A DNA stretch of 64,000 nucleotides, taken from NCBI RefSeq assembly GCF_000006565.2, contig NC_031473.1:372001-436000 (forward strand), given 5' to 3'. The position numbers and the translations under genes are program-made. The notes beneath the pieces are model-generated. The model did not search any database and was not told where the DNA came from. It saw only the letters and a program-made list of their open reading frames with translations. The DNA comes from Toxoplasma gondii ME49. Its lineage: Eukaryota > Apicomplexa > Conoidasida > Eucoccidiorida > Sarcocystidae. Positions 12,201 through 22,289 of the stretch are shown one piece after another. Positions within the stretch are counted from its first letter, which is position 1. Each line of letters opens with the position of its first letter.

Positions 12201-14287
12201 CCCCCACTGTTCACTCGCGGTGACCTTTCCAACTTCCTGGATCGACTTCCCCTGCAAGTTGCTACTGTCGGCAGCTGGGCTTTTTGAGTCCCGGCCAGTG
12301 AACGTCTGGCTGTTTGTCTGAGTTTCTTTGCGAGCCTTCGGCTGTTCTGTGTGCCTTGATTGCTCTGCTGCACTTCGTCGGTTGTGATGTGAGGTGAAGT
12401 TTGCCGGCAACGACTGTTTGACGTTTTTTCAAGGCTTCCTCTGCGGAGTCTGATGTTTCCGATCTTTCTGTGTCGTCCTTCTGCCTTTCTGTTCGCTCAG
12501 ATCTTTGCGTCGAGCTACCAGGAAGCCCGTCGTCTTATCTTCTTCAACCCTGACCGGCCTCTTATTCTCATTTGCGGATGGCCGAAACACATCGGAGGCT
12601 TGCTGATGAAGATTAAAGCTATCGGCGGGTGGAATGTTATCGTTCTCACTGCAGAGGTAACTCGACTGTGTTCACCCAGGTTGTCGTGTTTCAGTCGCAT
12701 CTTGTTTCCCGCTTTGTGTCCCTGATCAGTGCGAGGAAACCGAGTTCGTCGATTCCGTGGTGGTCGTCTCCTGTCCGTTTTGGCTGCTTCTGTCTTTGTC
12801 TCTCCCCTACCTCAGTTTTTTCGTGTGTCTCTCCTGTCCGCCATCTCTGTCGTGTTGTTTCTCCTCTTGCGGGCGCCCTAAGTCGCGTTTTTCGGTGACT
12901 CTTATTTCGCCTAGCCCTCGATGGGAGCCTCCGTTTGTTGTAGACTCTGTTGTCTCTGTGTCCCTTCGTCACCCTCAATGGCTTCTGATCTGTTTGTCTG
13001 TCGTCCCGGAACTGCGTGCAGCCTTCTTCACTCATTTGCCAGTCCAAAGCGTCGCTCTTTTTCCATCTTCTCTCTTGCGCTTCGGTTCTTGTCTTTGTCC
13101 GGTTCTCCCTCTCAGGCGCCGCCGCCTTGGGGAGACTTGCGCTACGTGCTCCCGTTCCGAAGGTTCACAGCCATCGTTCAAGCCCGGCCGCTTTCCGAGA
13201 TTAATCTCGTCAGGTGAGACGAGACGCTGTGTGGGTGCCCACTTTTGACAAGAGAGAAAACGAGTTGTGCTACCGAAAACGTCACCCTGAACGCGTCTGC
13301 ATAGTTTTTTCGAATTCCAGATTAAATGATGCAAGTGAATGTCACAGTGGTGTCACGACCGGTGCGATGCACGTGCTGCGACACTCGGAAGGAAAACGCG
13401 TTTTCCTTCGTGTCTAGAAAAAACGGAGGGTCGCTGTGTCCTCAATGGCCAGCTGTGTGTCCGGCGGAGAGAGTGGAGCGATTGCTGTGATCCATTAGCT
13501 TTCTCCGCATTAGTCTCCACTGTTTTGTGTCGTCGGTGGATTCCACTTTGTCAGTCTGCCCACTGGAGATAGAACGAGACGAGATCTGGCCTCAAAGGCA
13601 GCGCCTCTCCGGTGACATCGCCTCGCTGGCCGTACCTCTGCATTTGTCCTTGCTTCTCAGTAGTCGTTCATCTGCTTCCTTTTCCGTTGTCCGCTGGCGT
13701 TTATCAGGGCAGGCGTTCTGGACGCTAAGCGCTTCTTTATTTTCCCTCTCGGGCTCGACAACACACTGACCGCAACTAGTGAATCAATTGCGCAGCAGGA
13801 TGACCGCAATGTCATCCTCGTGTATCTTCAAATCAAGAATTTGCTTCTTCAGGTGAGCGGATGAGTGTGTCGAAGCCCCCGAAGCAGAGGAAACAAGCCG
13901 GAGTGGTTCGTCGTATCCTGGGTCAACGAAGTGGATTGTCTGTCGCTGCCCTGAACGGCATCGGGACGGCATCAGTGAGTCGTTGTAATGACCACAACCA
14001 GTGCAAAAATGAGATCTCCTGCACTTCCGATTTTCACTCAAAGCCGTTTCTCAAGAGGGTCTGCCTTCTTCCTCATTCACGCTTGTCGCAGAGCTCCTGT
14101 TCGTTTTTTGGATTGCCTCAAGCTGCCGTTGTGACCTTTACGGTCGTCATTTGTGACGAGTGTACCTTTGACCTAAAATCCCCTTTCTCTGTGTCAAATA
14201 AAACTCTACTCATCATGTCCCCATCCGGAATATCTACAAACCTCTCAAAGAACTGCTCGTGCCTCAGAGGTGACAATTCCAGCGAAC

Positions 14288-14318
<31 letters not shown>

Positions 14319-17300
14319 GAGTTCTCGCATTCATGCCTGCTCAGAAAGCGGATATGCTTCTTCGTCTTCGCACAAGCTTGCCTCAGTGGCCGGGGGTTCC
14401 TGGGTGGCGAGGCCCGCCTCGCCGGTCGGGTGCGAAGACGGGTGAAGCTGCTGAAGCTCCTTCGAGATCTGGAACGCGGAATTTAAGGCGGAGGCGGCCT
14501 CAAAAGGATTCCCCTGTGGCTCAGACTTCAGCCTGGCCAGCAAGGAACGACGGTGTGTTTGCTCATCCGCTGTTTCAAAGGCAAGCAGTGCACCAGCAGT
14601 CGTTTCCTCTCTTGGACGAGGGCAGAACCGAACCGAGGGGCGAGACGCCAGAGCGTGAGCCTGTTTGTCCTCGGCAGACGCCTGCTTTTGGAAGTGAGGA
14701 CAGCCTGAGGCAACAGTCACAGAAGCGTTTACGCGTTCTTCAATCTGTTCACCGTACAGATTATTGTAGGCAAGATGGTCCTGCGAAGACTGAGGACAGA
14801 GGAAAGGGCAGAGACCGTTTTTTCCACGATGTCTCGCAACACAGTGCTTGTCCGGAAGGACGAAACATAGAAGGCGGACTGCAACTAACAAATTTCTTTC
14901 CCAGCCGACGTCACAGCTCGCTTCCAGTGTGTATGAAAGAAGCGAAAGGCACATGTGATGAAGGCTGCGAAGAAAGGGACGGACAGCGCGGCTGGGAATC
15001 TTGGGGAGTGCCCACCGATCCAGAGTCAAGAGCGAATGAGCAGCTCGGACACGGTCTCGAACAGTGCAGGATTGTCTCAAATCTCACTTCCGGAGAGAAG
15101 GCGAGAAGCGCTCTAGGGGACCTGCTTGCCTCTGCTACGGAAAGGTGTAGGGAGGAAGTCCAAAGTCGAAGACGTCCTTCATCTGACCTCCGTCCAGAAG
15201 AAAAAGAGAAGGTCGAAGAAGCAGACACGAGTGTCAAGAGAGGGCAAAGCGACAGACATCCCCATGTCGACAGGGTAGGACAAGGCAGCACCTGGAAGGA
15301 GACGGAGGATGATCGTGGAGAGGAAAGCAAGAGGTCAAGCACATGTCGGCGACGCCCTGCTGACTGTGGGTCCTCGGATTTCCCGTTTGCAAGTGTCGGT
15401 TCGGCGGAAATCATGAAAATCGCGTCGGAGGCGTCCCTGAAGACAGACTCTTCACCCTCTTGCCTCGACACAGAACTCTTGCCGCAAGATTTTCTTCATG
15501 GAAACCTTGAACTAGGGCGAGAATTCTTGAGTGACAACTTGGCAAGTCCGGCGGGGTACACGGATCGCGAAAGGGTCACCAGGGAAGGCATGTGTGCAGC
15601 GGCTTCTACAGGGGCTCTTCAGAATCGAGAAAGTCAACATTTGTCTCCACCGAAACGACGAGGAGTCTCGTCTTCCCCAGCATCATCATTGGCTGTCTCC
15701 AGCAGTTGCCGACGAAGGATTACCGCGTGTCTTCGGCTGTCCAGAATGGCGAACAACAGGGAGACAGGAGGTCACTCGGCAGCGCGTAACCGGAGCTGCG
15801 GAGAGACGACAGATCAGCAAACGAGAAAGGAGATCGAGGGGCGGCCGGCCGTCGCTGAATTTGACAACCCGGTCCGTTCCCACAAAGACAAAGGAGCACA
15901 TGCGAGCAACTGTGCTGAAAACGCTGCGTCCAGTGGCGAACACCAGGGCGCGTCGCCGCTTTCACGGCATGCCAGACGAAACGCCTTGCAAAATATAGAG
16001 GCAAAAGAAGAAGAAGCGCTCATGCTCGAGTTACATGATCAAAACAACTGGAGATTTGTCAACGATGATGAATGGTAAGGTCGGTCGAGGGAGACAGTAG
16101 GCAAATCTAGAACTTTTGCAGATCAAAGCACCAATCATCAGACGAAATGCGGAACGCAAGAGGCCCAAAGAAATCCACCTGTCAGTCGAAGGACGATGGC
16201 AAGGAGGCTCTTCCGTTTGCGCAGGGGGGAAACTAAAGAAGCCCAAGAGAGCAGCGATAGAAACCCATGACTGCAATACATAACAAAAATGAAGACGCCA
16301 ACACCGAATCCATGTTCGTTCAAATAAATAGACAAATCGGTACAGATGTGGCACTGGGGATTCGAGGCGCGACTCGGTGATATCTTTATAGTTCTTTTCC
16401 GTGCAAAATCATTCGCCGTCTCTTTTGTGGGAAGAGCACTGTGTACCGCGGCAACCCTTGCATTTCGTCGTCTTTTCAGGATCGACCGGAATGTAAAGGA
16501 TTACCCCTGCTACAGCTCAGCTACTTACCTGCTCTCTCCAGAATATATCAGTGGAAACCTCTTTGCGGATAGAATGAATTTCAGTTTTCTTACGCAACAC
16601 CCTGCCATCTCCCCCTACTCCGTCACGCCGCAATTCCTCTCGGAGCTTATTGGCTATGCTTTCACGGGCAATTGGGTACGTGTCATTCTCGATTCAGTGG
16701 GTGTCGCCGAAAACAACAATAAAAGCGAAAATGTAGCACAGAAAACAAGCCTCCACAGGCGGTTGTCGACCAAATGGTGGACTTGCTGGCGGCTCATGCG
16801 TGTGTCTGTCGAGCATGTGTCATGTGTAGTTGCATGTGTATATACAAGAACAGGCCCCTACGTTGTTTGTATTAAGTTCGATCAAGTCTTTGTCAAAAAG
16901 GAAACGCAATTGAAACAGTGGGTTCAGTACATGCGGAGTCGGAGTCTTTTTGGATCAGTCTTGTAGTCTCGCTGTGAACAGAGTCGTATCCTCGGTGTGG
17001 TGGCGCCGAGACGTCTGTGGACGTATAAATGGACAAAGGCAGATAGACACAGAGCCATGTGAAATGTGACTTCTAGACATTGGCGCAGGTATACAAGCAG
17101 AGTAGCATACACACTTCAATTTGTATATATATATATATATATCGATGGCAAAAATAGGAATAATGGTTCTCCATCTGTAACTGTATCGATGTGTGTATAT
17201 CTCGGGCAATTTCGTAGCTTTACAAGCATATGAGGCTCGAAAAAAGGCAACTCGACATACTAAATGGAATTGTGAAGAGAACAAGAACTATTCTTGTTCT

Positions 17301-18151
17301 CTCATCGTCGGACGGCTTTACCGTGGCTTGGATGCCGCCTGTCTGATACTGTCAACGGGAGAACGAAGAAAACATGTGTTTCCATTGTTGTTCGATAGCC
17401 GGGTATTCAACTGGAGTCCATTCCACCCTCGTCCCTGGAAGAAGGCCTCACATTCGGAGATTTGTTTCGTACCCTGCTTCTGGACAAGAAGAAGATCGCT
17501 GTCGGGTTGTACCGGTGGTGAGACAAGATTTGCCTTCCTCACTTCTCCTGCCAGCGGTTTCGTTTCAGTCTGGGTAGAGATAACATTTCTGCGTTTCGTA
17601 ATATCCGGTATCTTCTTGCATAGAGTAATGAACGTGTTGCTCTGGTCGGCTGCTGAGGCATATCTCTTGCTTCCTTGTTTTCATCTTGCGTTTGAAAGCA
17701 GTGTAGCGTGCTCACTCCTGTAATCGCTCCACGCAACGTTCCGTCTTCTTTTCGTTGTTCACCACAATGAAATTTTTTCTCTTTTCTGGACATGTTGCGC
17801 GATCAGTGGTAGAAGTTTATAAAAGGGCAATAACGACACATTCCGTGCTCGGCGATGTATTCCCCTGCTCGTCATGTGTTTCCATCGTTCCATCGGTGTC
17901 TTTTACTCAACTGATTCACTCTTTTTGTTTCGCCTATCATCTCTTTTCCTGACCTTTTGTTTTCTTGCAGCGGTGTAGGATCACTCAGGAGTTACGTCTA
18001 TACATGCCCGCCGCGGCATTGCCTTCTAGAGTCGACAGACCGGGTGTTTGTTATTCCAGTGGGCTTCCCGCGGCCTCCCTTGTCTCCGGAAAAAGTAATA
18101 AAGAGAGTTAATGCATATCTGGCAAAGACAGTGGCTGCTAACTCTAGATAG
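6212..18151 (+). CDS. BK/Slo-type calcium-activated potassium channel alpha subunit, nine exons
   Basis: Pore-forming K+ channel subunit with a cytosolic RCK gating ring. Exons: 6212-10825, 11330-11713, 12501-12656, 13116-13213, 13708-13852, 14345-16074, 16480-16675, 17399-17517, 17971-18151. All phases agree and give 2,540 aa. Exon 1 encodes hydrophobic segments near residues 18-38, 49-73, 179-201 and 225-295, S5 near 317-337, the filter TVGYGD at 372-377, S6 near 385-406, then RCK1, including the family stretch around 564-600. RCK1 is interrupted by about 220 disordered residues. Exons 2-5 bring a long disordered linker and the start of RCK2; an RAGV motif spans the exon 4/5 junction as in Slo proteins. 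Exon 6 inserts about 550 charged residues. Exons 7-9 finish RCK2 (FGDLFRTLLL, VGLYR, RVFVIPV). The start ATG lies in an AAGATGG context. Family assignment is firm; membrane location and Ca2+ gating are inferred. Confidence 0.88.
14288..14319. repeat. (TA)n microsatellite in channel intron 5
   Basis: An alternating TA tract of about 32 bases lies just upstream of the exon 6 acceptor at 14344. A second, shorter tract lies near 17127-17143 in intron 7. Confidence 0.9.
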
Positions 18152-19970
18152 GTTCATCGTTGCATGTCAGTCGAAGACCGCGACAACGTCGCGATGCCCC
18201 CTCGCAAGAGTAGAGACGCGAACAGAAACTACGCCCAACATACCGAAGGCACGAGACGAATCCGCACAAGAAAAGGTGCTACTGAGCGTGACCAGATCGT
18301 TTACGCTTCTCTGAATGAGCAGAGCGTCCCCATTAATTCCGTGATAACAGAGATTCCAGATTATGGGCCCTGTTTGTGGGTTGTCTCAAAGGGCCATATT
18401 CTTCTCAAAAGACTGGCAATGACGAGCGTGTGAGACTCCCCGTGCTCTTAACTGTATCCTCCTACCCCTGGAAACGATATTTCCTGGGCATGCTGCAGAG
18501 GCGTCATGCAGGATTCAATATGTGTGGTTGGTGTCCGTGTAAAAAGTGGTATCTACTCTTTCTCGTGGTAGGAACAGCCACGGCAGGCATTATGCAACTA
18601 GGTTGTCCAAAAGGAATGCACAAAAAGCTGCTGAGTTGCCACTGTCTAACGGTGATATGGCATCCGAGTGTTTCGGCTGGGTCCGTCTTATTCGTTATCT
18701 GCCCGTATCATTTTCCCAAAACCGAACTTCCGCCACCAAAGCAACGCAGCTGTAGTTGTCCAGGCTCGTAGGCATATCTAGGAAGACACGCGAGAGAATA
18801 TGTCACTTCCAGAAGCTGACTGATACTGATGAATTGCCTGTTGCATACCCAACAAATAGAGCTGCCGAAAAGGTCGCACTTGCACCGTTCATGGCATGGC
18901 ATTGTTGTTCGCGTCGTGTTTCACTGTATTATCCGAAGCCTCAGGGCTCACTGAAAGTTGCAGTGAGGCTGTGCCCTCTGCATGGAAGAGGTGGTAGAAC
19001 GGTGTACACTTCGAGCGACGCCTTTGGCAGTATTCCCTTCAAAACATTTGACAGAAGCAACCAACGGTTGCCTTCCCGAGAAGTGATTTGGCGGTGTAAG
19101 ATCAAGATGGTCGGGGCCACTATAGTCCGTCAGGCCCCTTAGATGCCTGCATGCAGTCCGACCTCTAGTGACTGTTCCTTTCCGCGGAAGACCGTCACAC
19201 CGAAGTGACTAGATTGTTGTGTTCGGAAACACAAGAACGCACACACGCTCAAAGTTACGCGAAGTGGCGAAAAAACAACTCCAAGCCATGCATCTCCGCA
19301 CCGCAGGCAAAACATTTGATCGTCGTTCTAGTACCCGGTGTGGTGCCAGCTTACAGACAGCAACAGATGTGCACCACGAAAACAAAGAGAGGTGGTTCAT
19401 TGTCCTATCATCCCTGGTGTCGTGTGAGCCTCATGGAAGAGGACGATTGTGCAATGGAACCTGAATACGAATACGTGCTCCTCTTAGTGAGAGGCAATCG
19501 CGAGCATATTGTGCCATGGCAGCACGCGAACAATATCGATTGCTGAGGAAAAGAAATCGCCCTACCTTTCCACCAAAGAGCGCACTTCGGTAGTCACTGA
19601 CGGCCAATATGAAGATCCAGTAATTCTGCGCTGCTGAATACGCGGTCTCTCTGTCCTCTACCCTGTTACGCTCTCGGGAGATCTGCAACAAACCCAGCGA
19701 TCTGGCGCATGAACAACAGCTGCTTTGTAGGAAGAGAACGGCGATCAGACAATTTATAATACACATTCAGAATGAAGACTCACCATGCTCTGCCTGCCGC
19801 GTTTCTTCAGCAGCTTCACCAAATACCAACGTTTTTGCAGCAACACGATGGGCGGGACTGAATGAGTGCCTCGTTCTGTTTAAGCAAATGCCAGGCGCGC
19901 TTAATGTTGGCTGATGTTACCTCACAGCGAATTTGGACGCTCTGAGACAGGCTGATAATGCCAACTGATG
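18152..19970. other. Convergent 3' intergenic region
   Basis: This is the space between the stop of the K+ channel (+) and the stop of the repeat protein (-), expected to hold both 3' untranslated regions. Plus-strand frames of 131, 128 and 113 codons (18376-18771, 18756-19142, 19205-19546) show no recognisable motif and no splice logic. No gene is supported. One TGCATGCA word lies at 19148-19155. Confidence 0.5.
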
Positions 19971-22289
19971 TCAGGAAGATCCGTCCGACATTCTTCTTCG
20001 GGATCGGCTCGAAGATGAATAAGATCTGCTCCCAGAGGATTCAGACCCACTAAAAGGGGAGAGATATGGGCCTGAAGAAAGCGAGTCGCTTGTCGCGTAA
20101 CTGGCTCTGCTCGAAGTGGAAGAGTCGCTTCCTGTAGATGAACCAGTGAGCCACCTTCTTCTGGTCGACGGGGTACTTTCGCTCGAACTCGAAGATCGCG
20201 AGCGAGGAGAGCGGGGCGAGATTGGTGAAGAACTTGATGAGTCCGTGCTGCTGCCGACGACTGGTTGTTCCGTTGCGTTCGCCAATGAGATTGCACCCAA
20301 CCTACCAACTGTTAAAGTCCGTCTCTGTTGGGGTTGTGATTGGACAGCGTTCGCCATTGAGATCGCTCCCATCGTACCAACCGTCAGAGACCGCCCCCTG
20401 TTTGTGAAAGCCGGGAAAAACGGAGGTTGGGGATGCACGACAACCGGTGTTCCGTGTGGAGCGTAGACCACTCGCTGTGCCACTTGTCTGGGGGATGGAA
20501 CCGCGGACAGGAAATAATAGACCGGCTGGGCGAGTAATCCGTCACCTGCTCCCACGCCACGAGGTACATTGACACTCGCCTCGTGAGCCGGCTCAGTCCC
20601 ATACGCGACAGGGCCAGTCGTACGGGATGTGCCAGCGGAAACTGCTGCTGACGGGTCTGCTGCCGACGCGCCAGCTGTGCCTCTGCCTGTGGCTGCCCCA
20701 TGTGCACGAGCACCTGTCGAACTTCCGGTTCCGTCACTGGGGGGGGATGGAAAAAGCCCAAACGGGACAAAATGCTGCGGTATCGGCTCTCCCAGTGGTG
20801 GCACAAATGACAGTCCTGGCGTGGACGGTAACAAGGATGGTTCCAGTACGGTGATTGGCGTAAAAATTGGCAGCAAAAGCGCTTGCTGTTGAGATGGCTC
20901 CCCAACGGGCGGAATCTGTGGGGGAGCCGCTGTGGCAGCCTGTAGCGAAGCCTCTAGCGGAGTCTGTAGGCGACCCTCTGGGGGAGTCTGTAAAGGAACC
21001 TCTGGGCGAATCTGTACTGGACCCTCTGCTTGGGGAGTCTGTAAAGGAGCCGCTTGGGGAGTCTGTAGGGGACCCTCTGGTGGAGTCTGTAAAAGAGCCG
21101 CTGTGGCAGCCTGTGGCGAAGCCTCTAGCGGAGTCTGTAGGGGACCCTCTGGTGGAGTCTGTAAAAGAGCCGCTATGGCAGCCTGTAGCGAAGCCTCTAG
21201 CGGAGTCTGTACGGGACCCTCTGAGTGGGCCTCTTCGCGAGACCCTGGAGGCTGTGTCGTGGCGAAAAAATCGTCAACATTGAATCCTCCGCCACCACCA
21301 GAAGTTATAGAACTCTCTCCAAACAGAAGATGGTCACTAGGTGTCAACGGCGACAGTGGTCGCTGGCGTGCTGTTCCTCTCACGCCTTCACCCACTGGCA
21401 CCGTCAATGGTGGTACAGAATCGCGACTCGATGATCCCGGCAACTCCAATAGCTTTTGTGGCGAAGCTGGGTCCTCGAGGCTTGAGTGGGCCTCTTCGTG
21501 AGACCCTGGAGGCTGTGTCGTGGCGAAAAAATCGTCAACATTGAATCCTCCGCCACCACCAGAAGTTATAGAACTCTCTCCAAACAGAAGATGGTCACTA
21601 GGTGTCAACGGCGACAGTGGTCGCTGGCGTGCTGTTCCTCTCACGCCTTCACCCACTGGCACCGTCAATGGTGGTACAGAATCGCGACTCGATGATCCCG
21701 GCAACTCCAATAGCTTTTGTGGCGAAGCTGGGTCCTCGAGGCTTGAGTGGGCCTCTTCGTGAGACCCTGGAGGCTGTGTCGTGGCGAAAAAATCGTCAAC
21801 ATTGAATCCTCCGCCACCACCAGAAGTTATAGACCTCTCTCCAAACAGAAGATGGTCACTAGGTGTCAACGGCGACAGTGGTCGCTGGCGTGCTGTTCCT
21901 CTCACGCCTTCACCCACTGGCACCGTCAATGGTGGTACAGAATCGCGACTCGGTGATCCCGGCAACTCCAATAGCTTTTGTGGCGAAGCTGAGTCCTTGG
22001 GGCTTGGTGCAAATTGCGCTTGCTTTGACTGGGGAGGAGTTGCGGGAGGAGACAGTTGTCGGCGCTTCTTGCGGTGAGCCTTCTCAGACGGGCGAGGGGG
22101 GGAGTGTTCCTGTCTTTGACTCACATATGGGGAAGGTGGTGAATCAGGTTTCTGTCCTTGTTCCTTCCCCGTTCCGGCGCTTGCAAAAGCCAACCATGGC
22201 GTTGATCCGAGTGTGTTGGCAATGATAGCAATGGGCACTAGACTGCAGATGATGAGTCGTACCCCTGTGCGGTGATCGCCGGCCCTCAT
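19971..22289 (-). CDS. Secreted repeat protein, candidate exported (dense-granule-like) effector
   Basis: Single-exon frame of 772 aa starting at the ATG at 22289. Residues 1-38 form a classical signal peptide: a short basic start, a hydrophobic core from about 11 to 28, and a probable cut after ASA. The basic cluster RKKRR at 73-77 resembles a monopartite nuclear localisation signal. Three near-identical 87-residue repeats occupy 101-361; each contains KLLELPG, RPLSPLTP and GGGGGFNVDDFF. A Pro/Gln/Thr/Glu tract of shorter repeats follows (about 362-475). Near the C-terminus LTVG-x-x-GAIS-x-ANA occurs twice, and the last 100 residues are Ser/Arg rich. No folded domain or transmembrane helix after the signal peptide is seen. 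Secreted, intrinsically disordered, NLS-bearing repeat proteins are typical of dense-granule proteins sent into the host cell; that role is inference. No canonical RRLxx processing motif was found. Confidence 0.75.
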   Translation of the reverse strand: MRAGDHRTGVRLIICSLVPIAIIANTLGSTPWLAFASAGTGKEQGQKPDSPPSPYVSQRQEHSPPRPSEKAHRKKRRQLSPPATPPQSKQAQFAPSPKDSASPQKLLELPGSPSRDSVPPLTVPVGEGVRGTARQRPLSPLTPSDHLLFGERSITSGGGGGFNVDDFFATTQPPGSHEEAHSSLEDPASPQKLLELPGSSSRDSVPPLTVPVGEGVRGTARQRPLSPLTPSDHLLFGESSITSGGGGGFNVDDFFATTQPPGSHEEAHSSLEDPASPQKLLELPGSSSRDSVPPLTVPVGEGVRGTARQRPLSPLTPSDHLLFGESSITSGGGGGFNVDDFFATTQPPGSREEAHSEGPVQTPLEASLQAAIAALLQTPPEGPLQTPLEASPQAATAALLQTPPEGPLQTPQAAPLQTPQAEGPVQIRPEVPLQTPPEGRLQTPLEASLQAATAAPPQIPPVGEPSQQQALLLPIFTPITVLEPSLLPSTPGLSFVPPLGEPIPQHFVPFGLFPSPPSDGTGSSTGARAHGAATGRGTAGASAADPSAAVSAGTSRTTGPVAYGTEPAHEASVNVPRGVGAGDGLLAQPVYYFLSAVPSPRQVAQRVVYAPHGTPVVVHPQPPFFPAFTNRGRSLTVGTMGAISMANAVQSQPQQRRTLTVGRLGAISLANATEQPVVGSSTDSSSSSPISPRSPRSRSSSSSESTPSTRRRWLTGSSTGSDSSTSSRASYATSDSLSSGPYLSPFSGSESSGSRSYSSSSRSRRRMSDGSS
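20915..21222 (-). repeat. Degenerate short in-frame repeats, Pro/Gln/Thr/Glu rich
   Basis: An imperfect array of 15- to 60-base units codes for variants of LQTPPEGPLQTPLEAS and LQAATAALLQ. It abuts the 261-bp repeats and belongs to the same frame, so the protein has two independent repeat systems back to back. Confidence 0.85.
21223..22005 (-). repeat. Three tandem 261-bp repeats coding 87-aa units
   Basis: Copies start at 21223, 21484 and 21745 with an exact 261-bp period, in frame with the secreted repeat protein. They differ at only a few positions, for example GCGAGACC versus GTGAGACC near the start of each copy and small changes at the far end of the third copy. Such homogeneity implies recent duplication or gene conversion. 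Confidence 0.95.

Noticed and set aside
14331..15080. 249-codon minus-strand ORF
   Set aside because: It is antisense to channel exon 6, whose frame, splice sites and phases are well supported. Its composition follows from the plus-strand codons.
20867..22077. Several plus-strand ORFs across the repeat arrays
   Set aside because: They arise from the 261-bp and short periods, which are multiples of three and keep all frames open. Only the minus strand gives a signal peptide and one continuous 772-codon frame.
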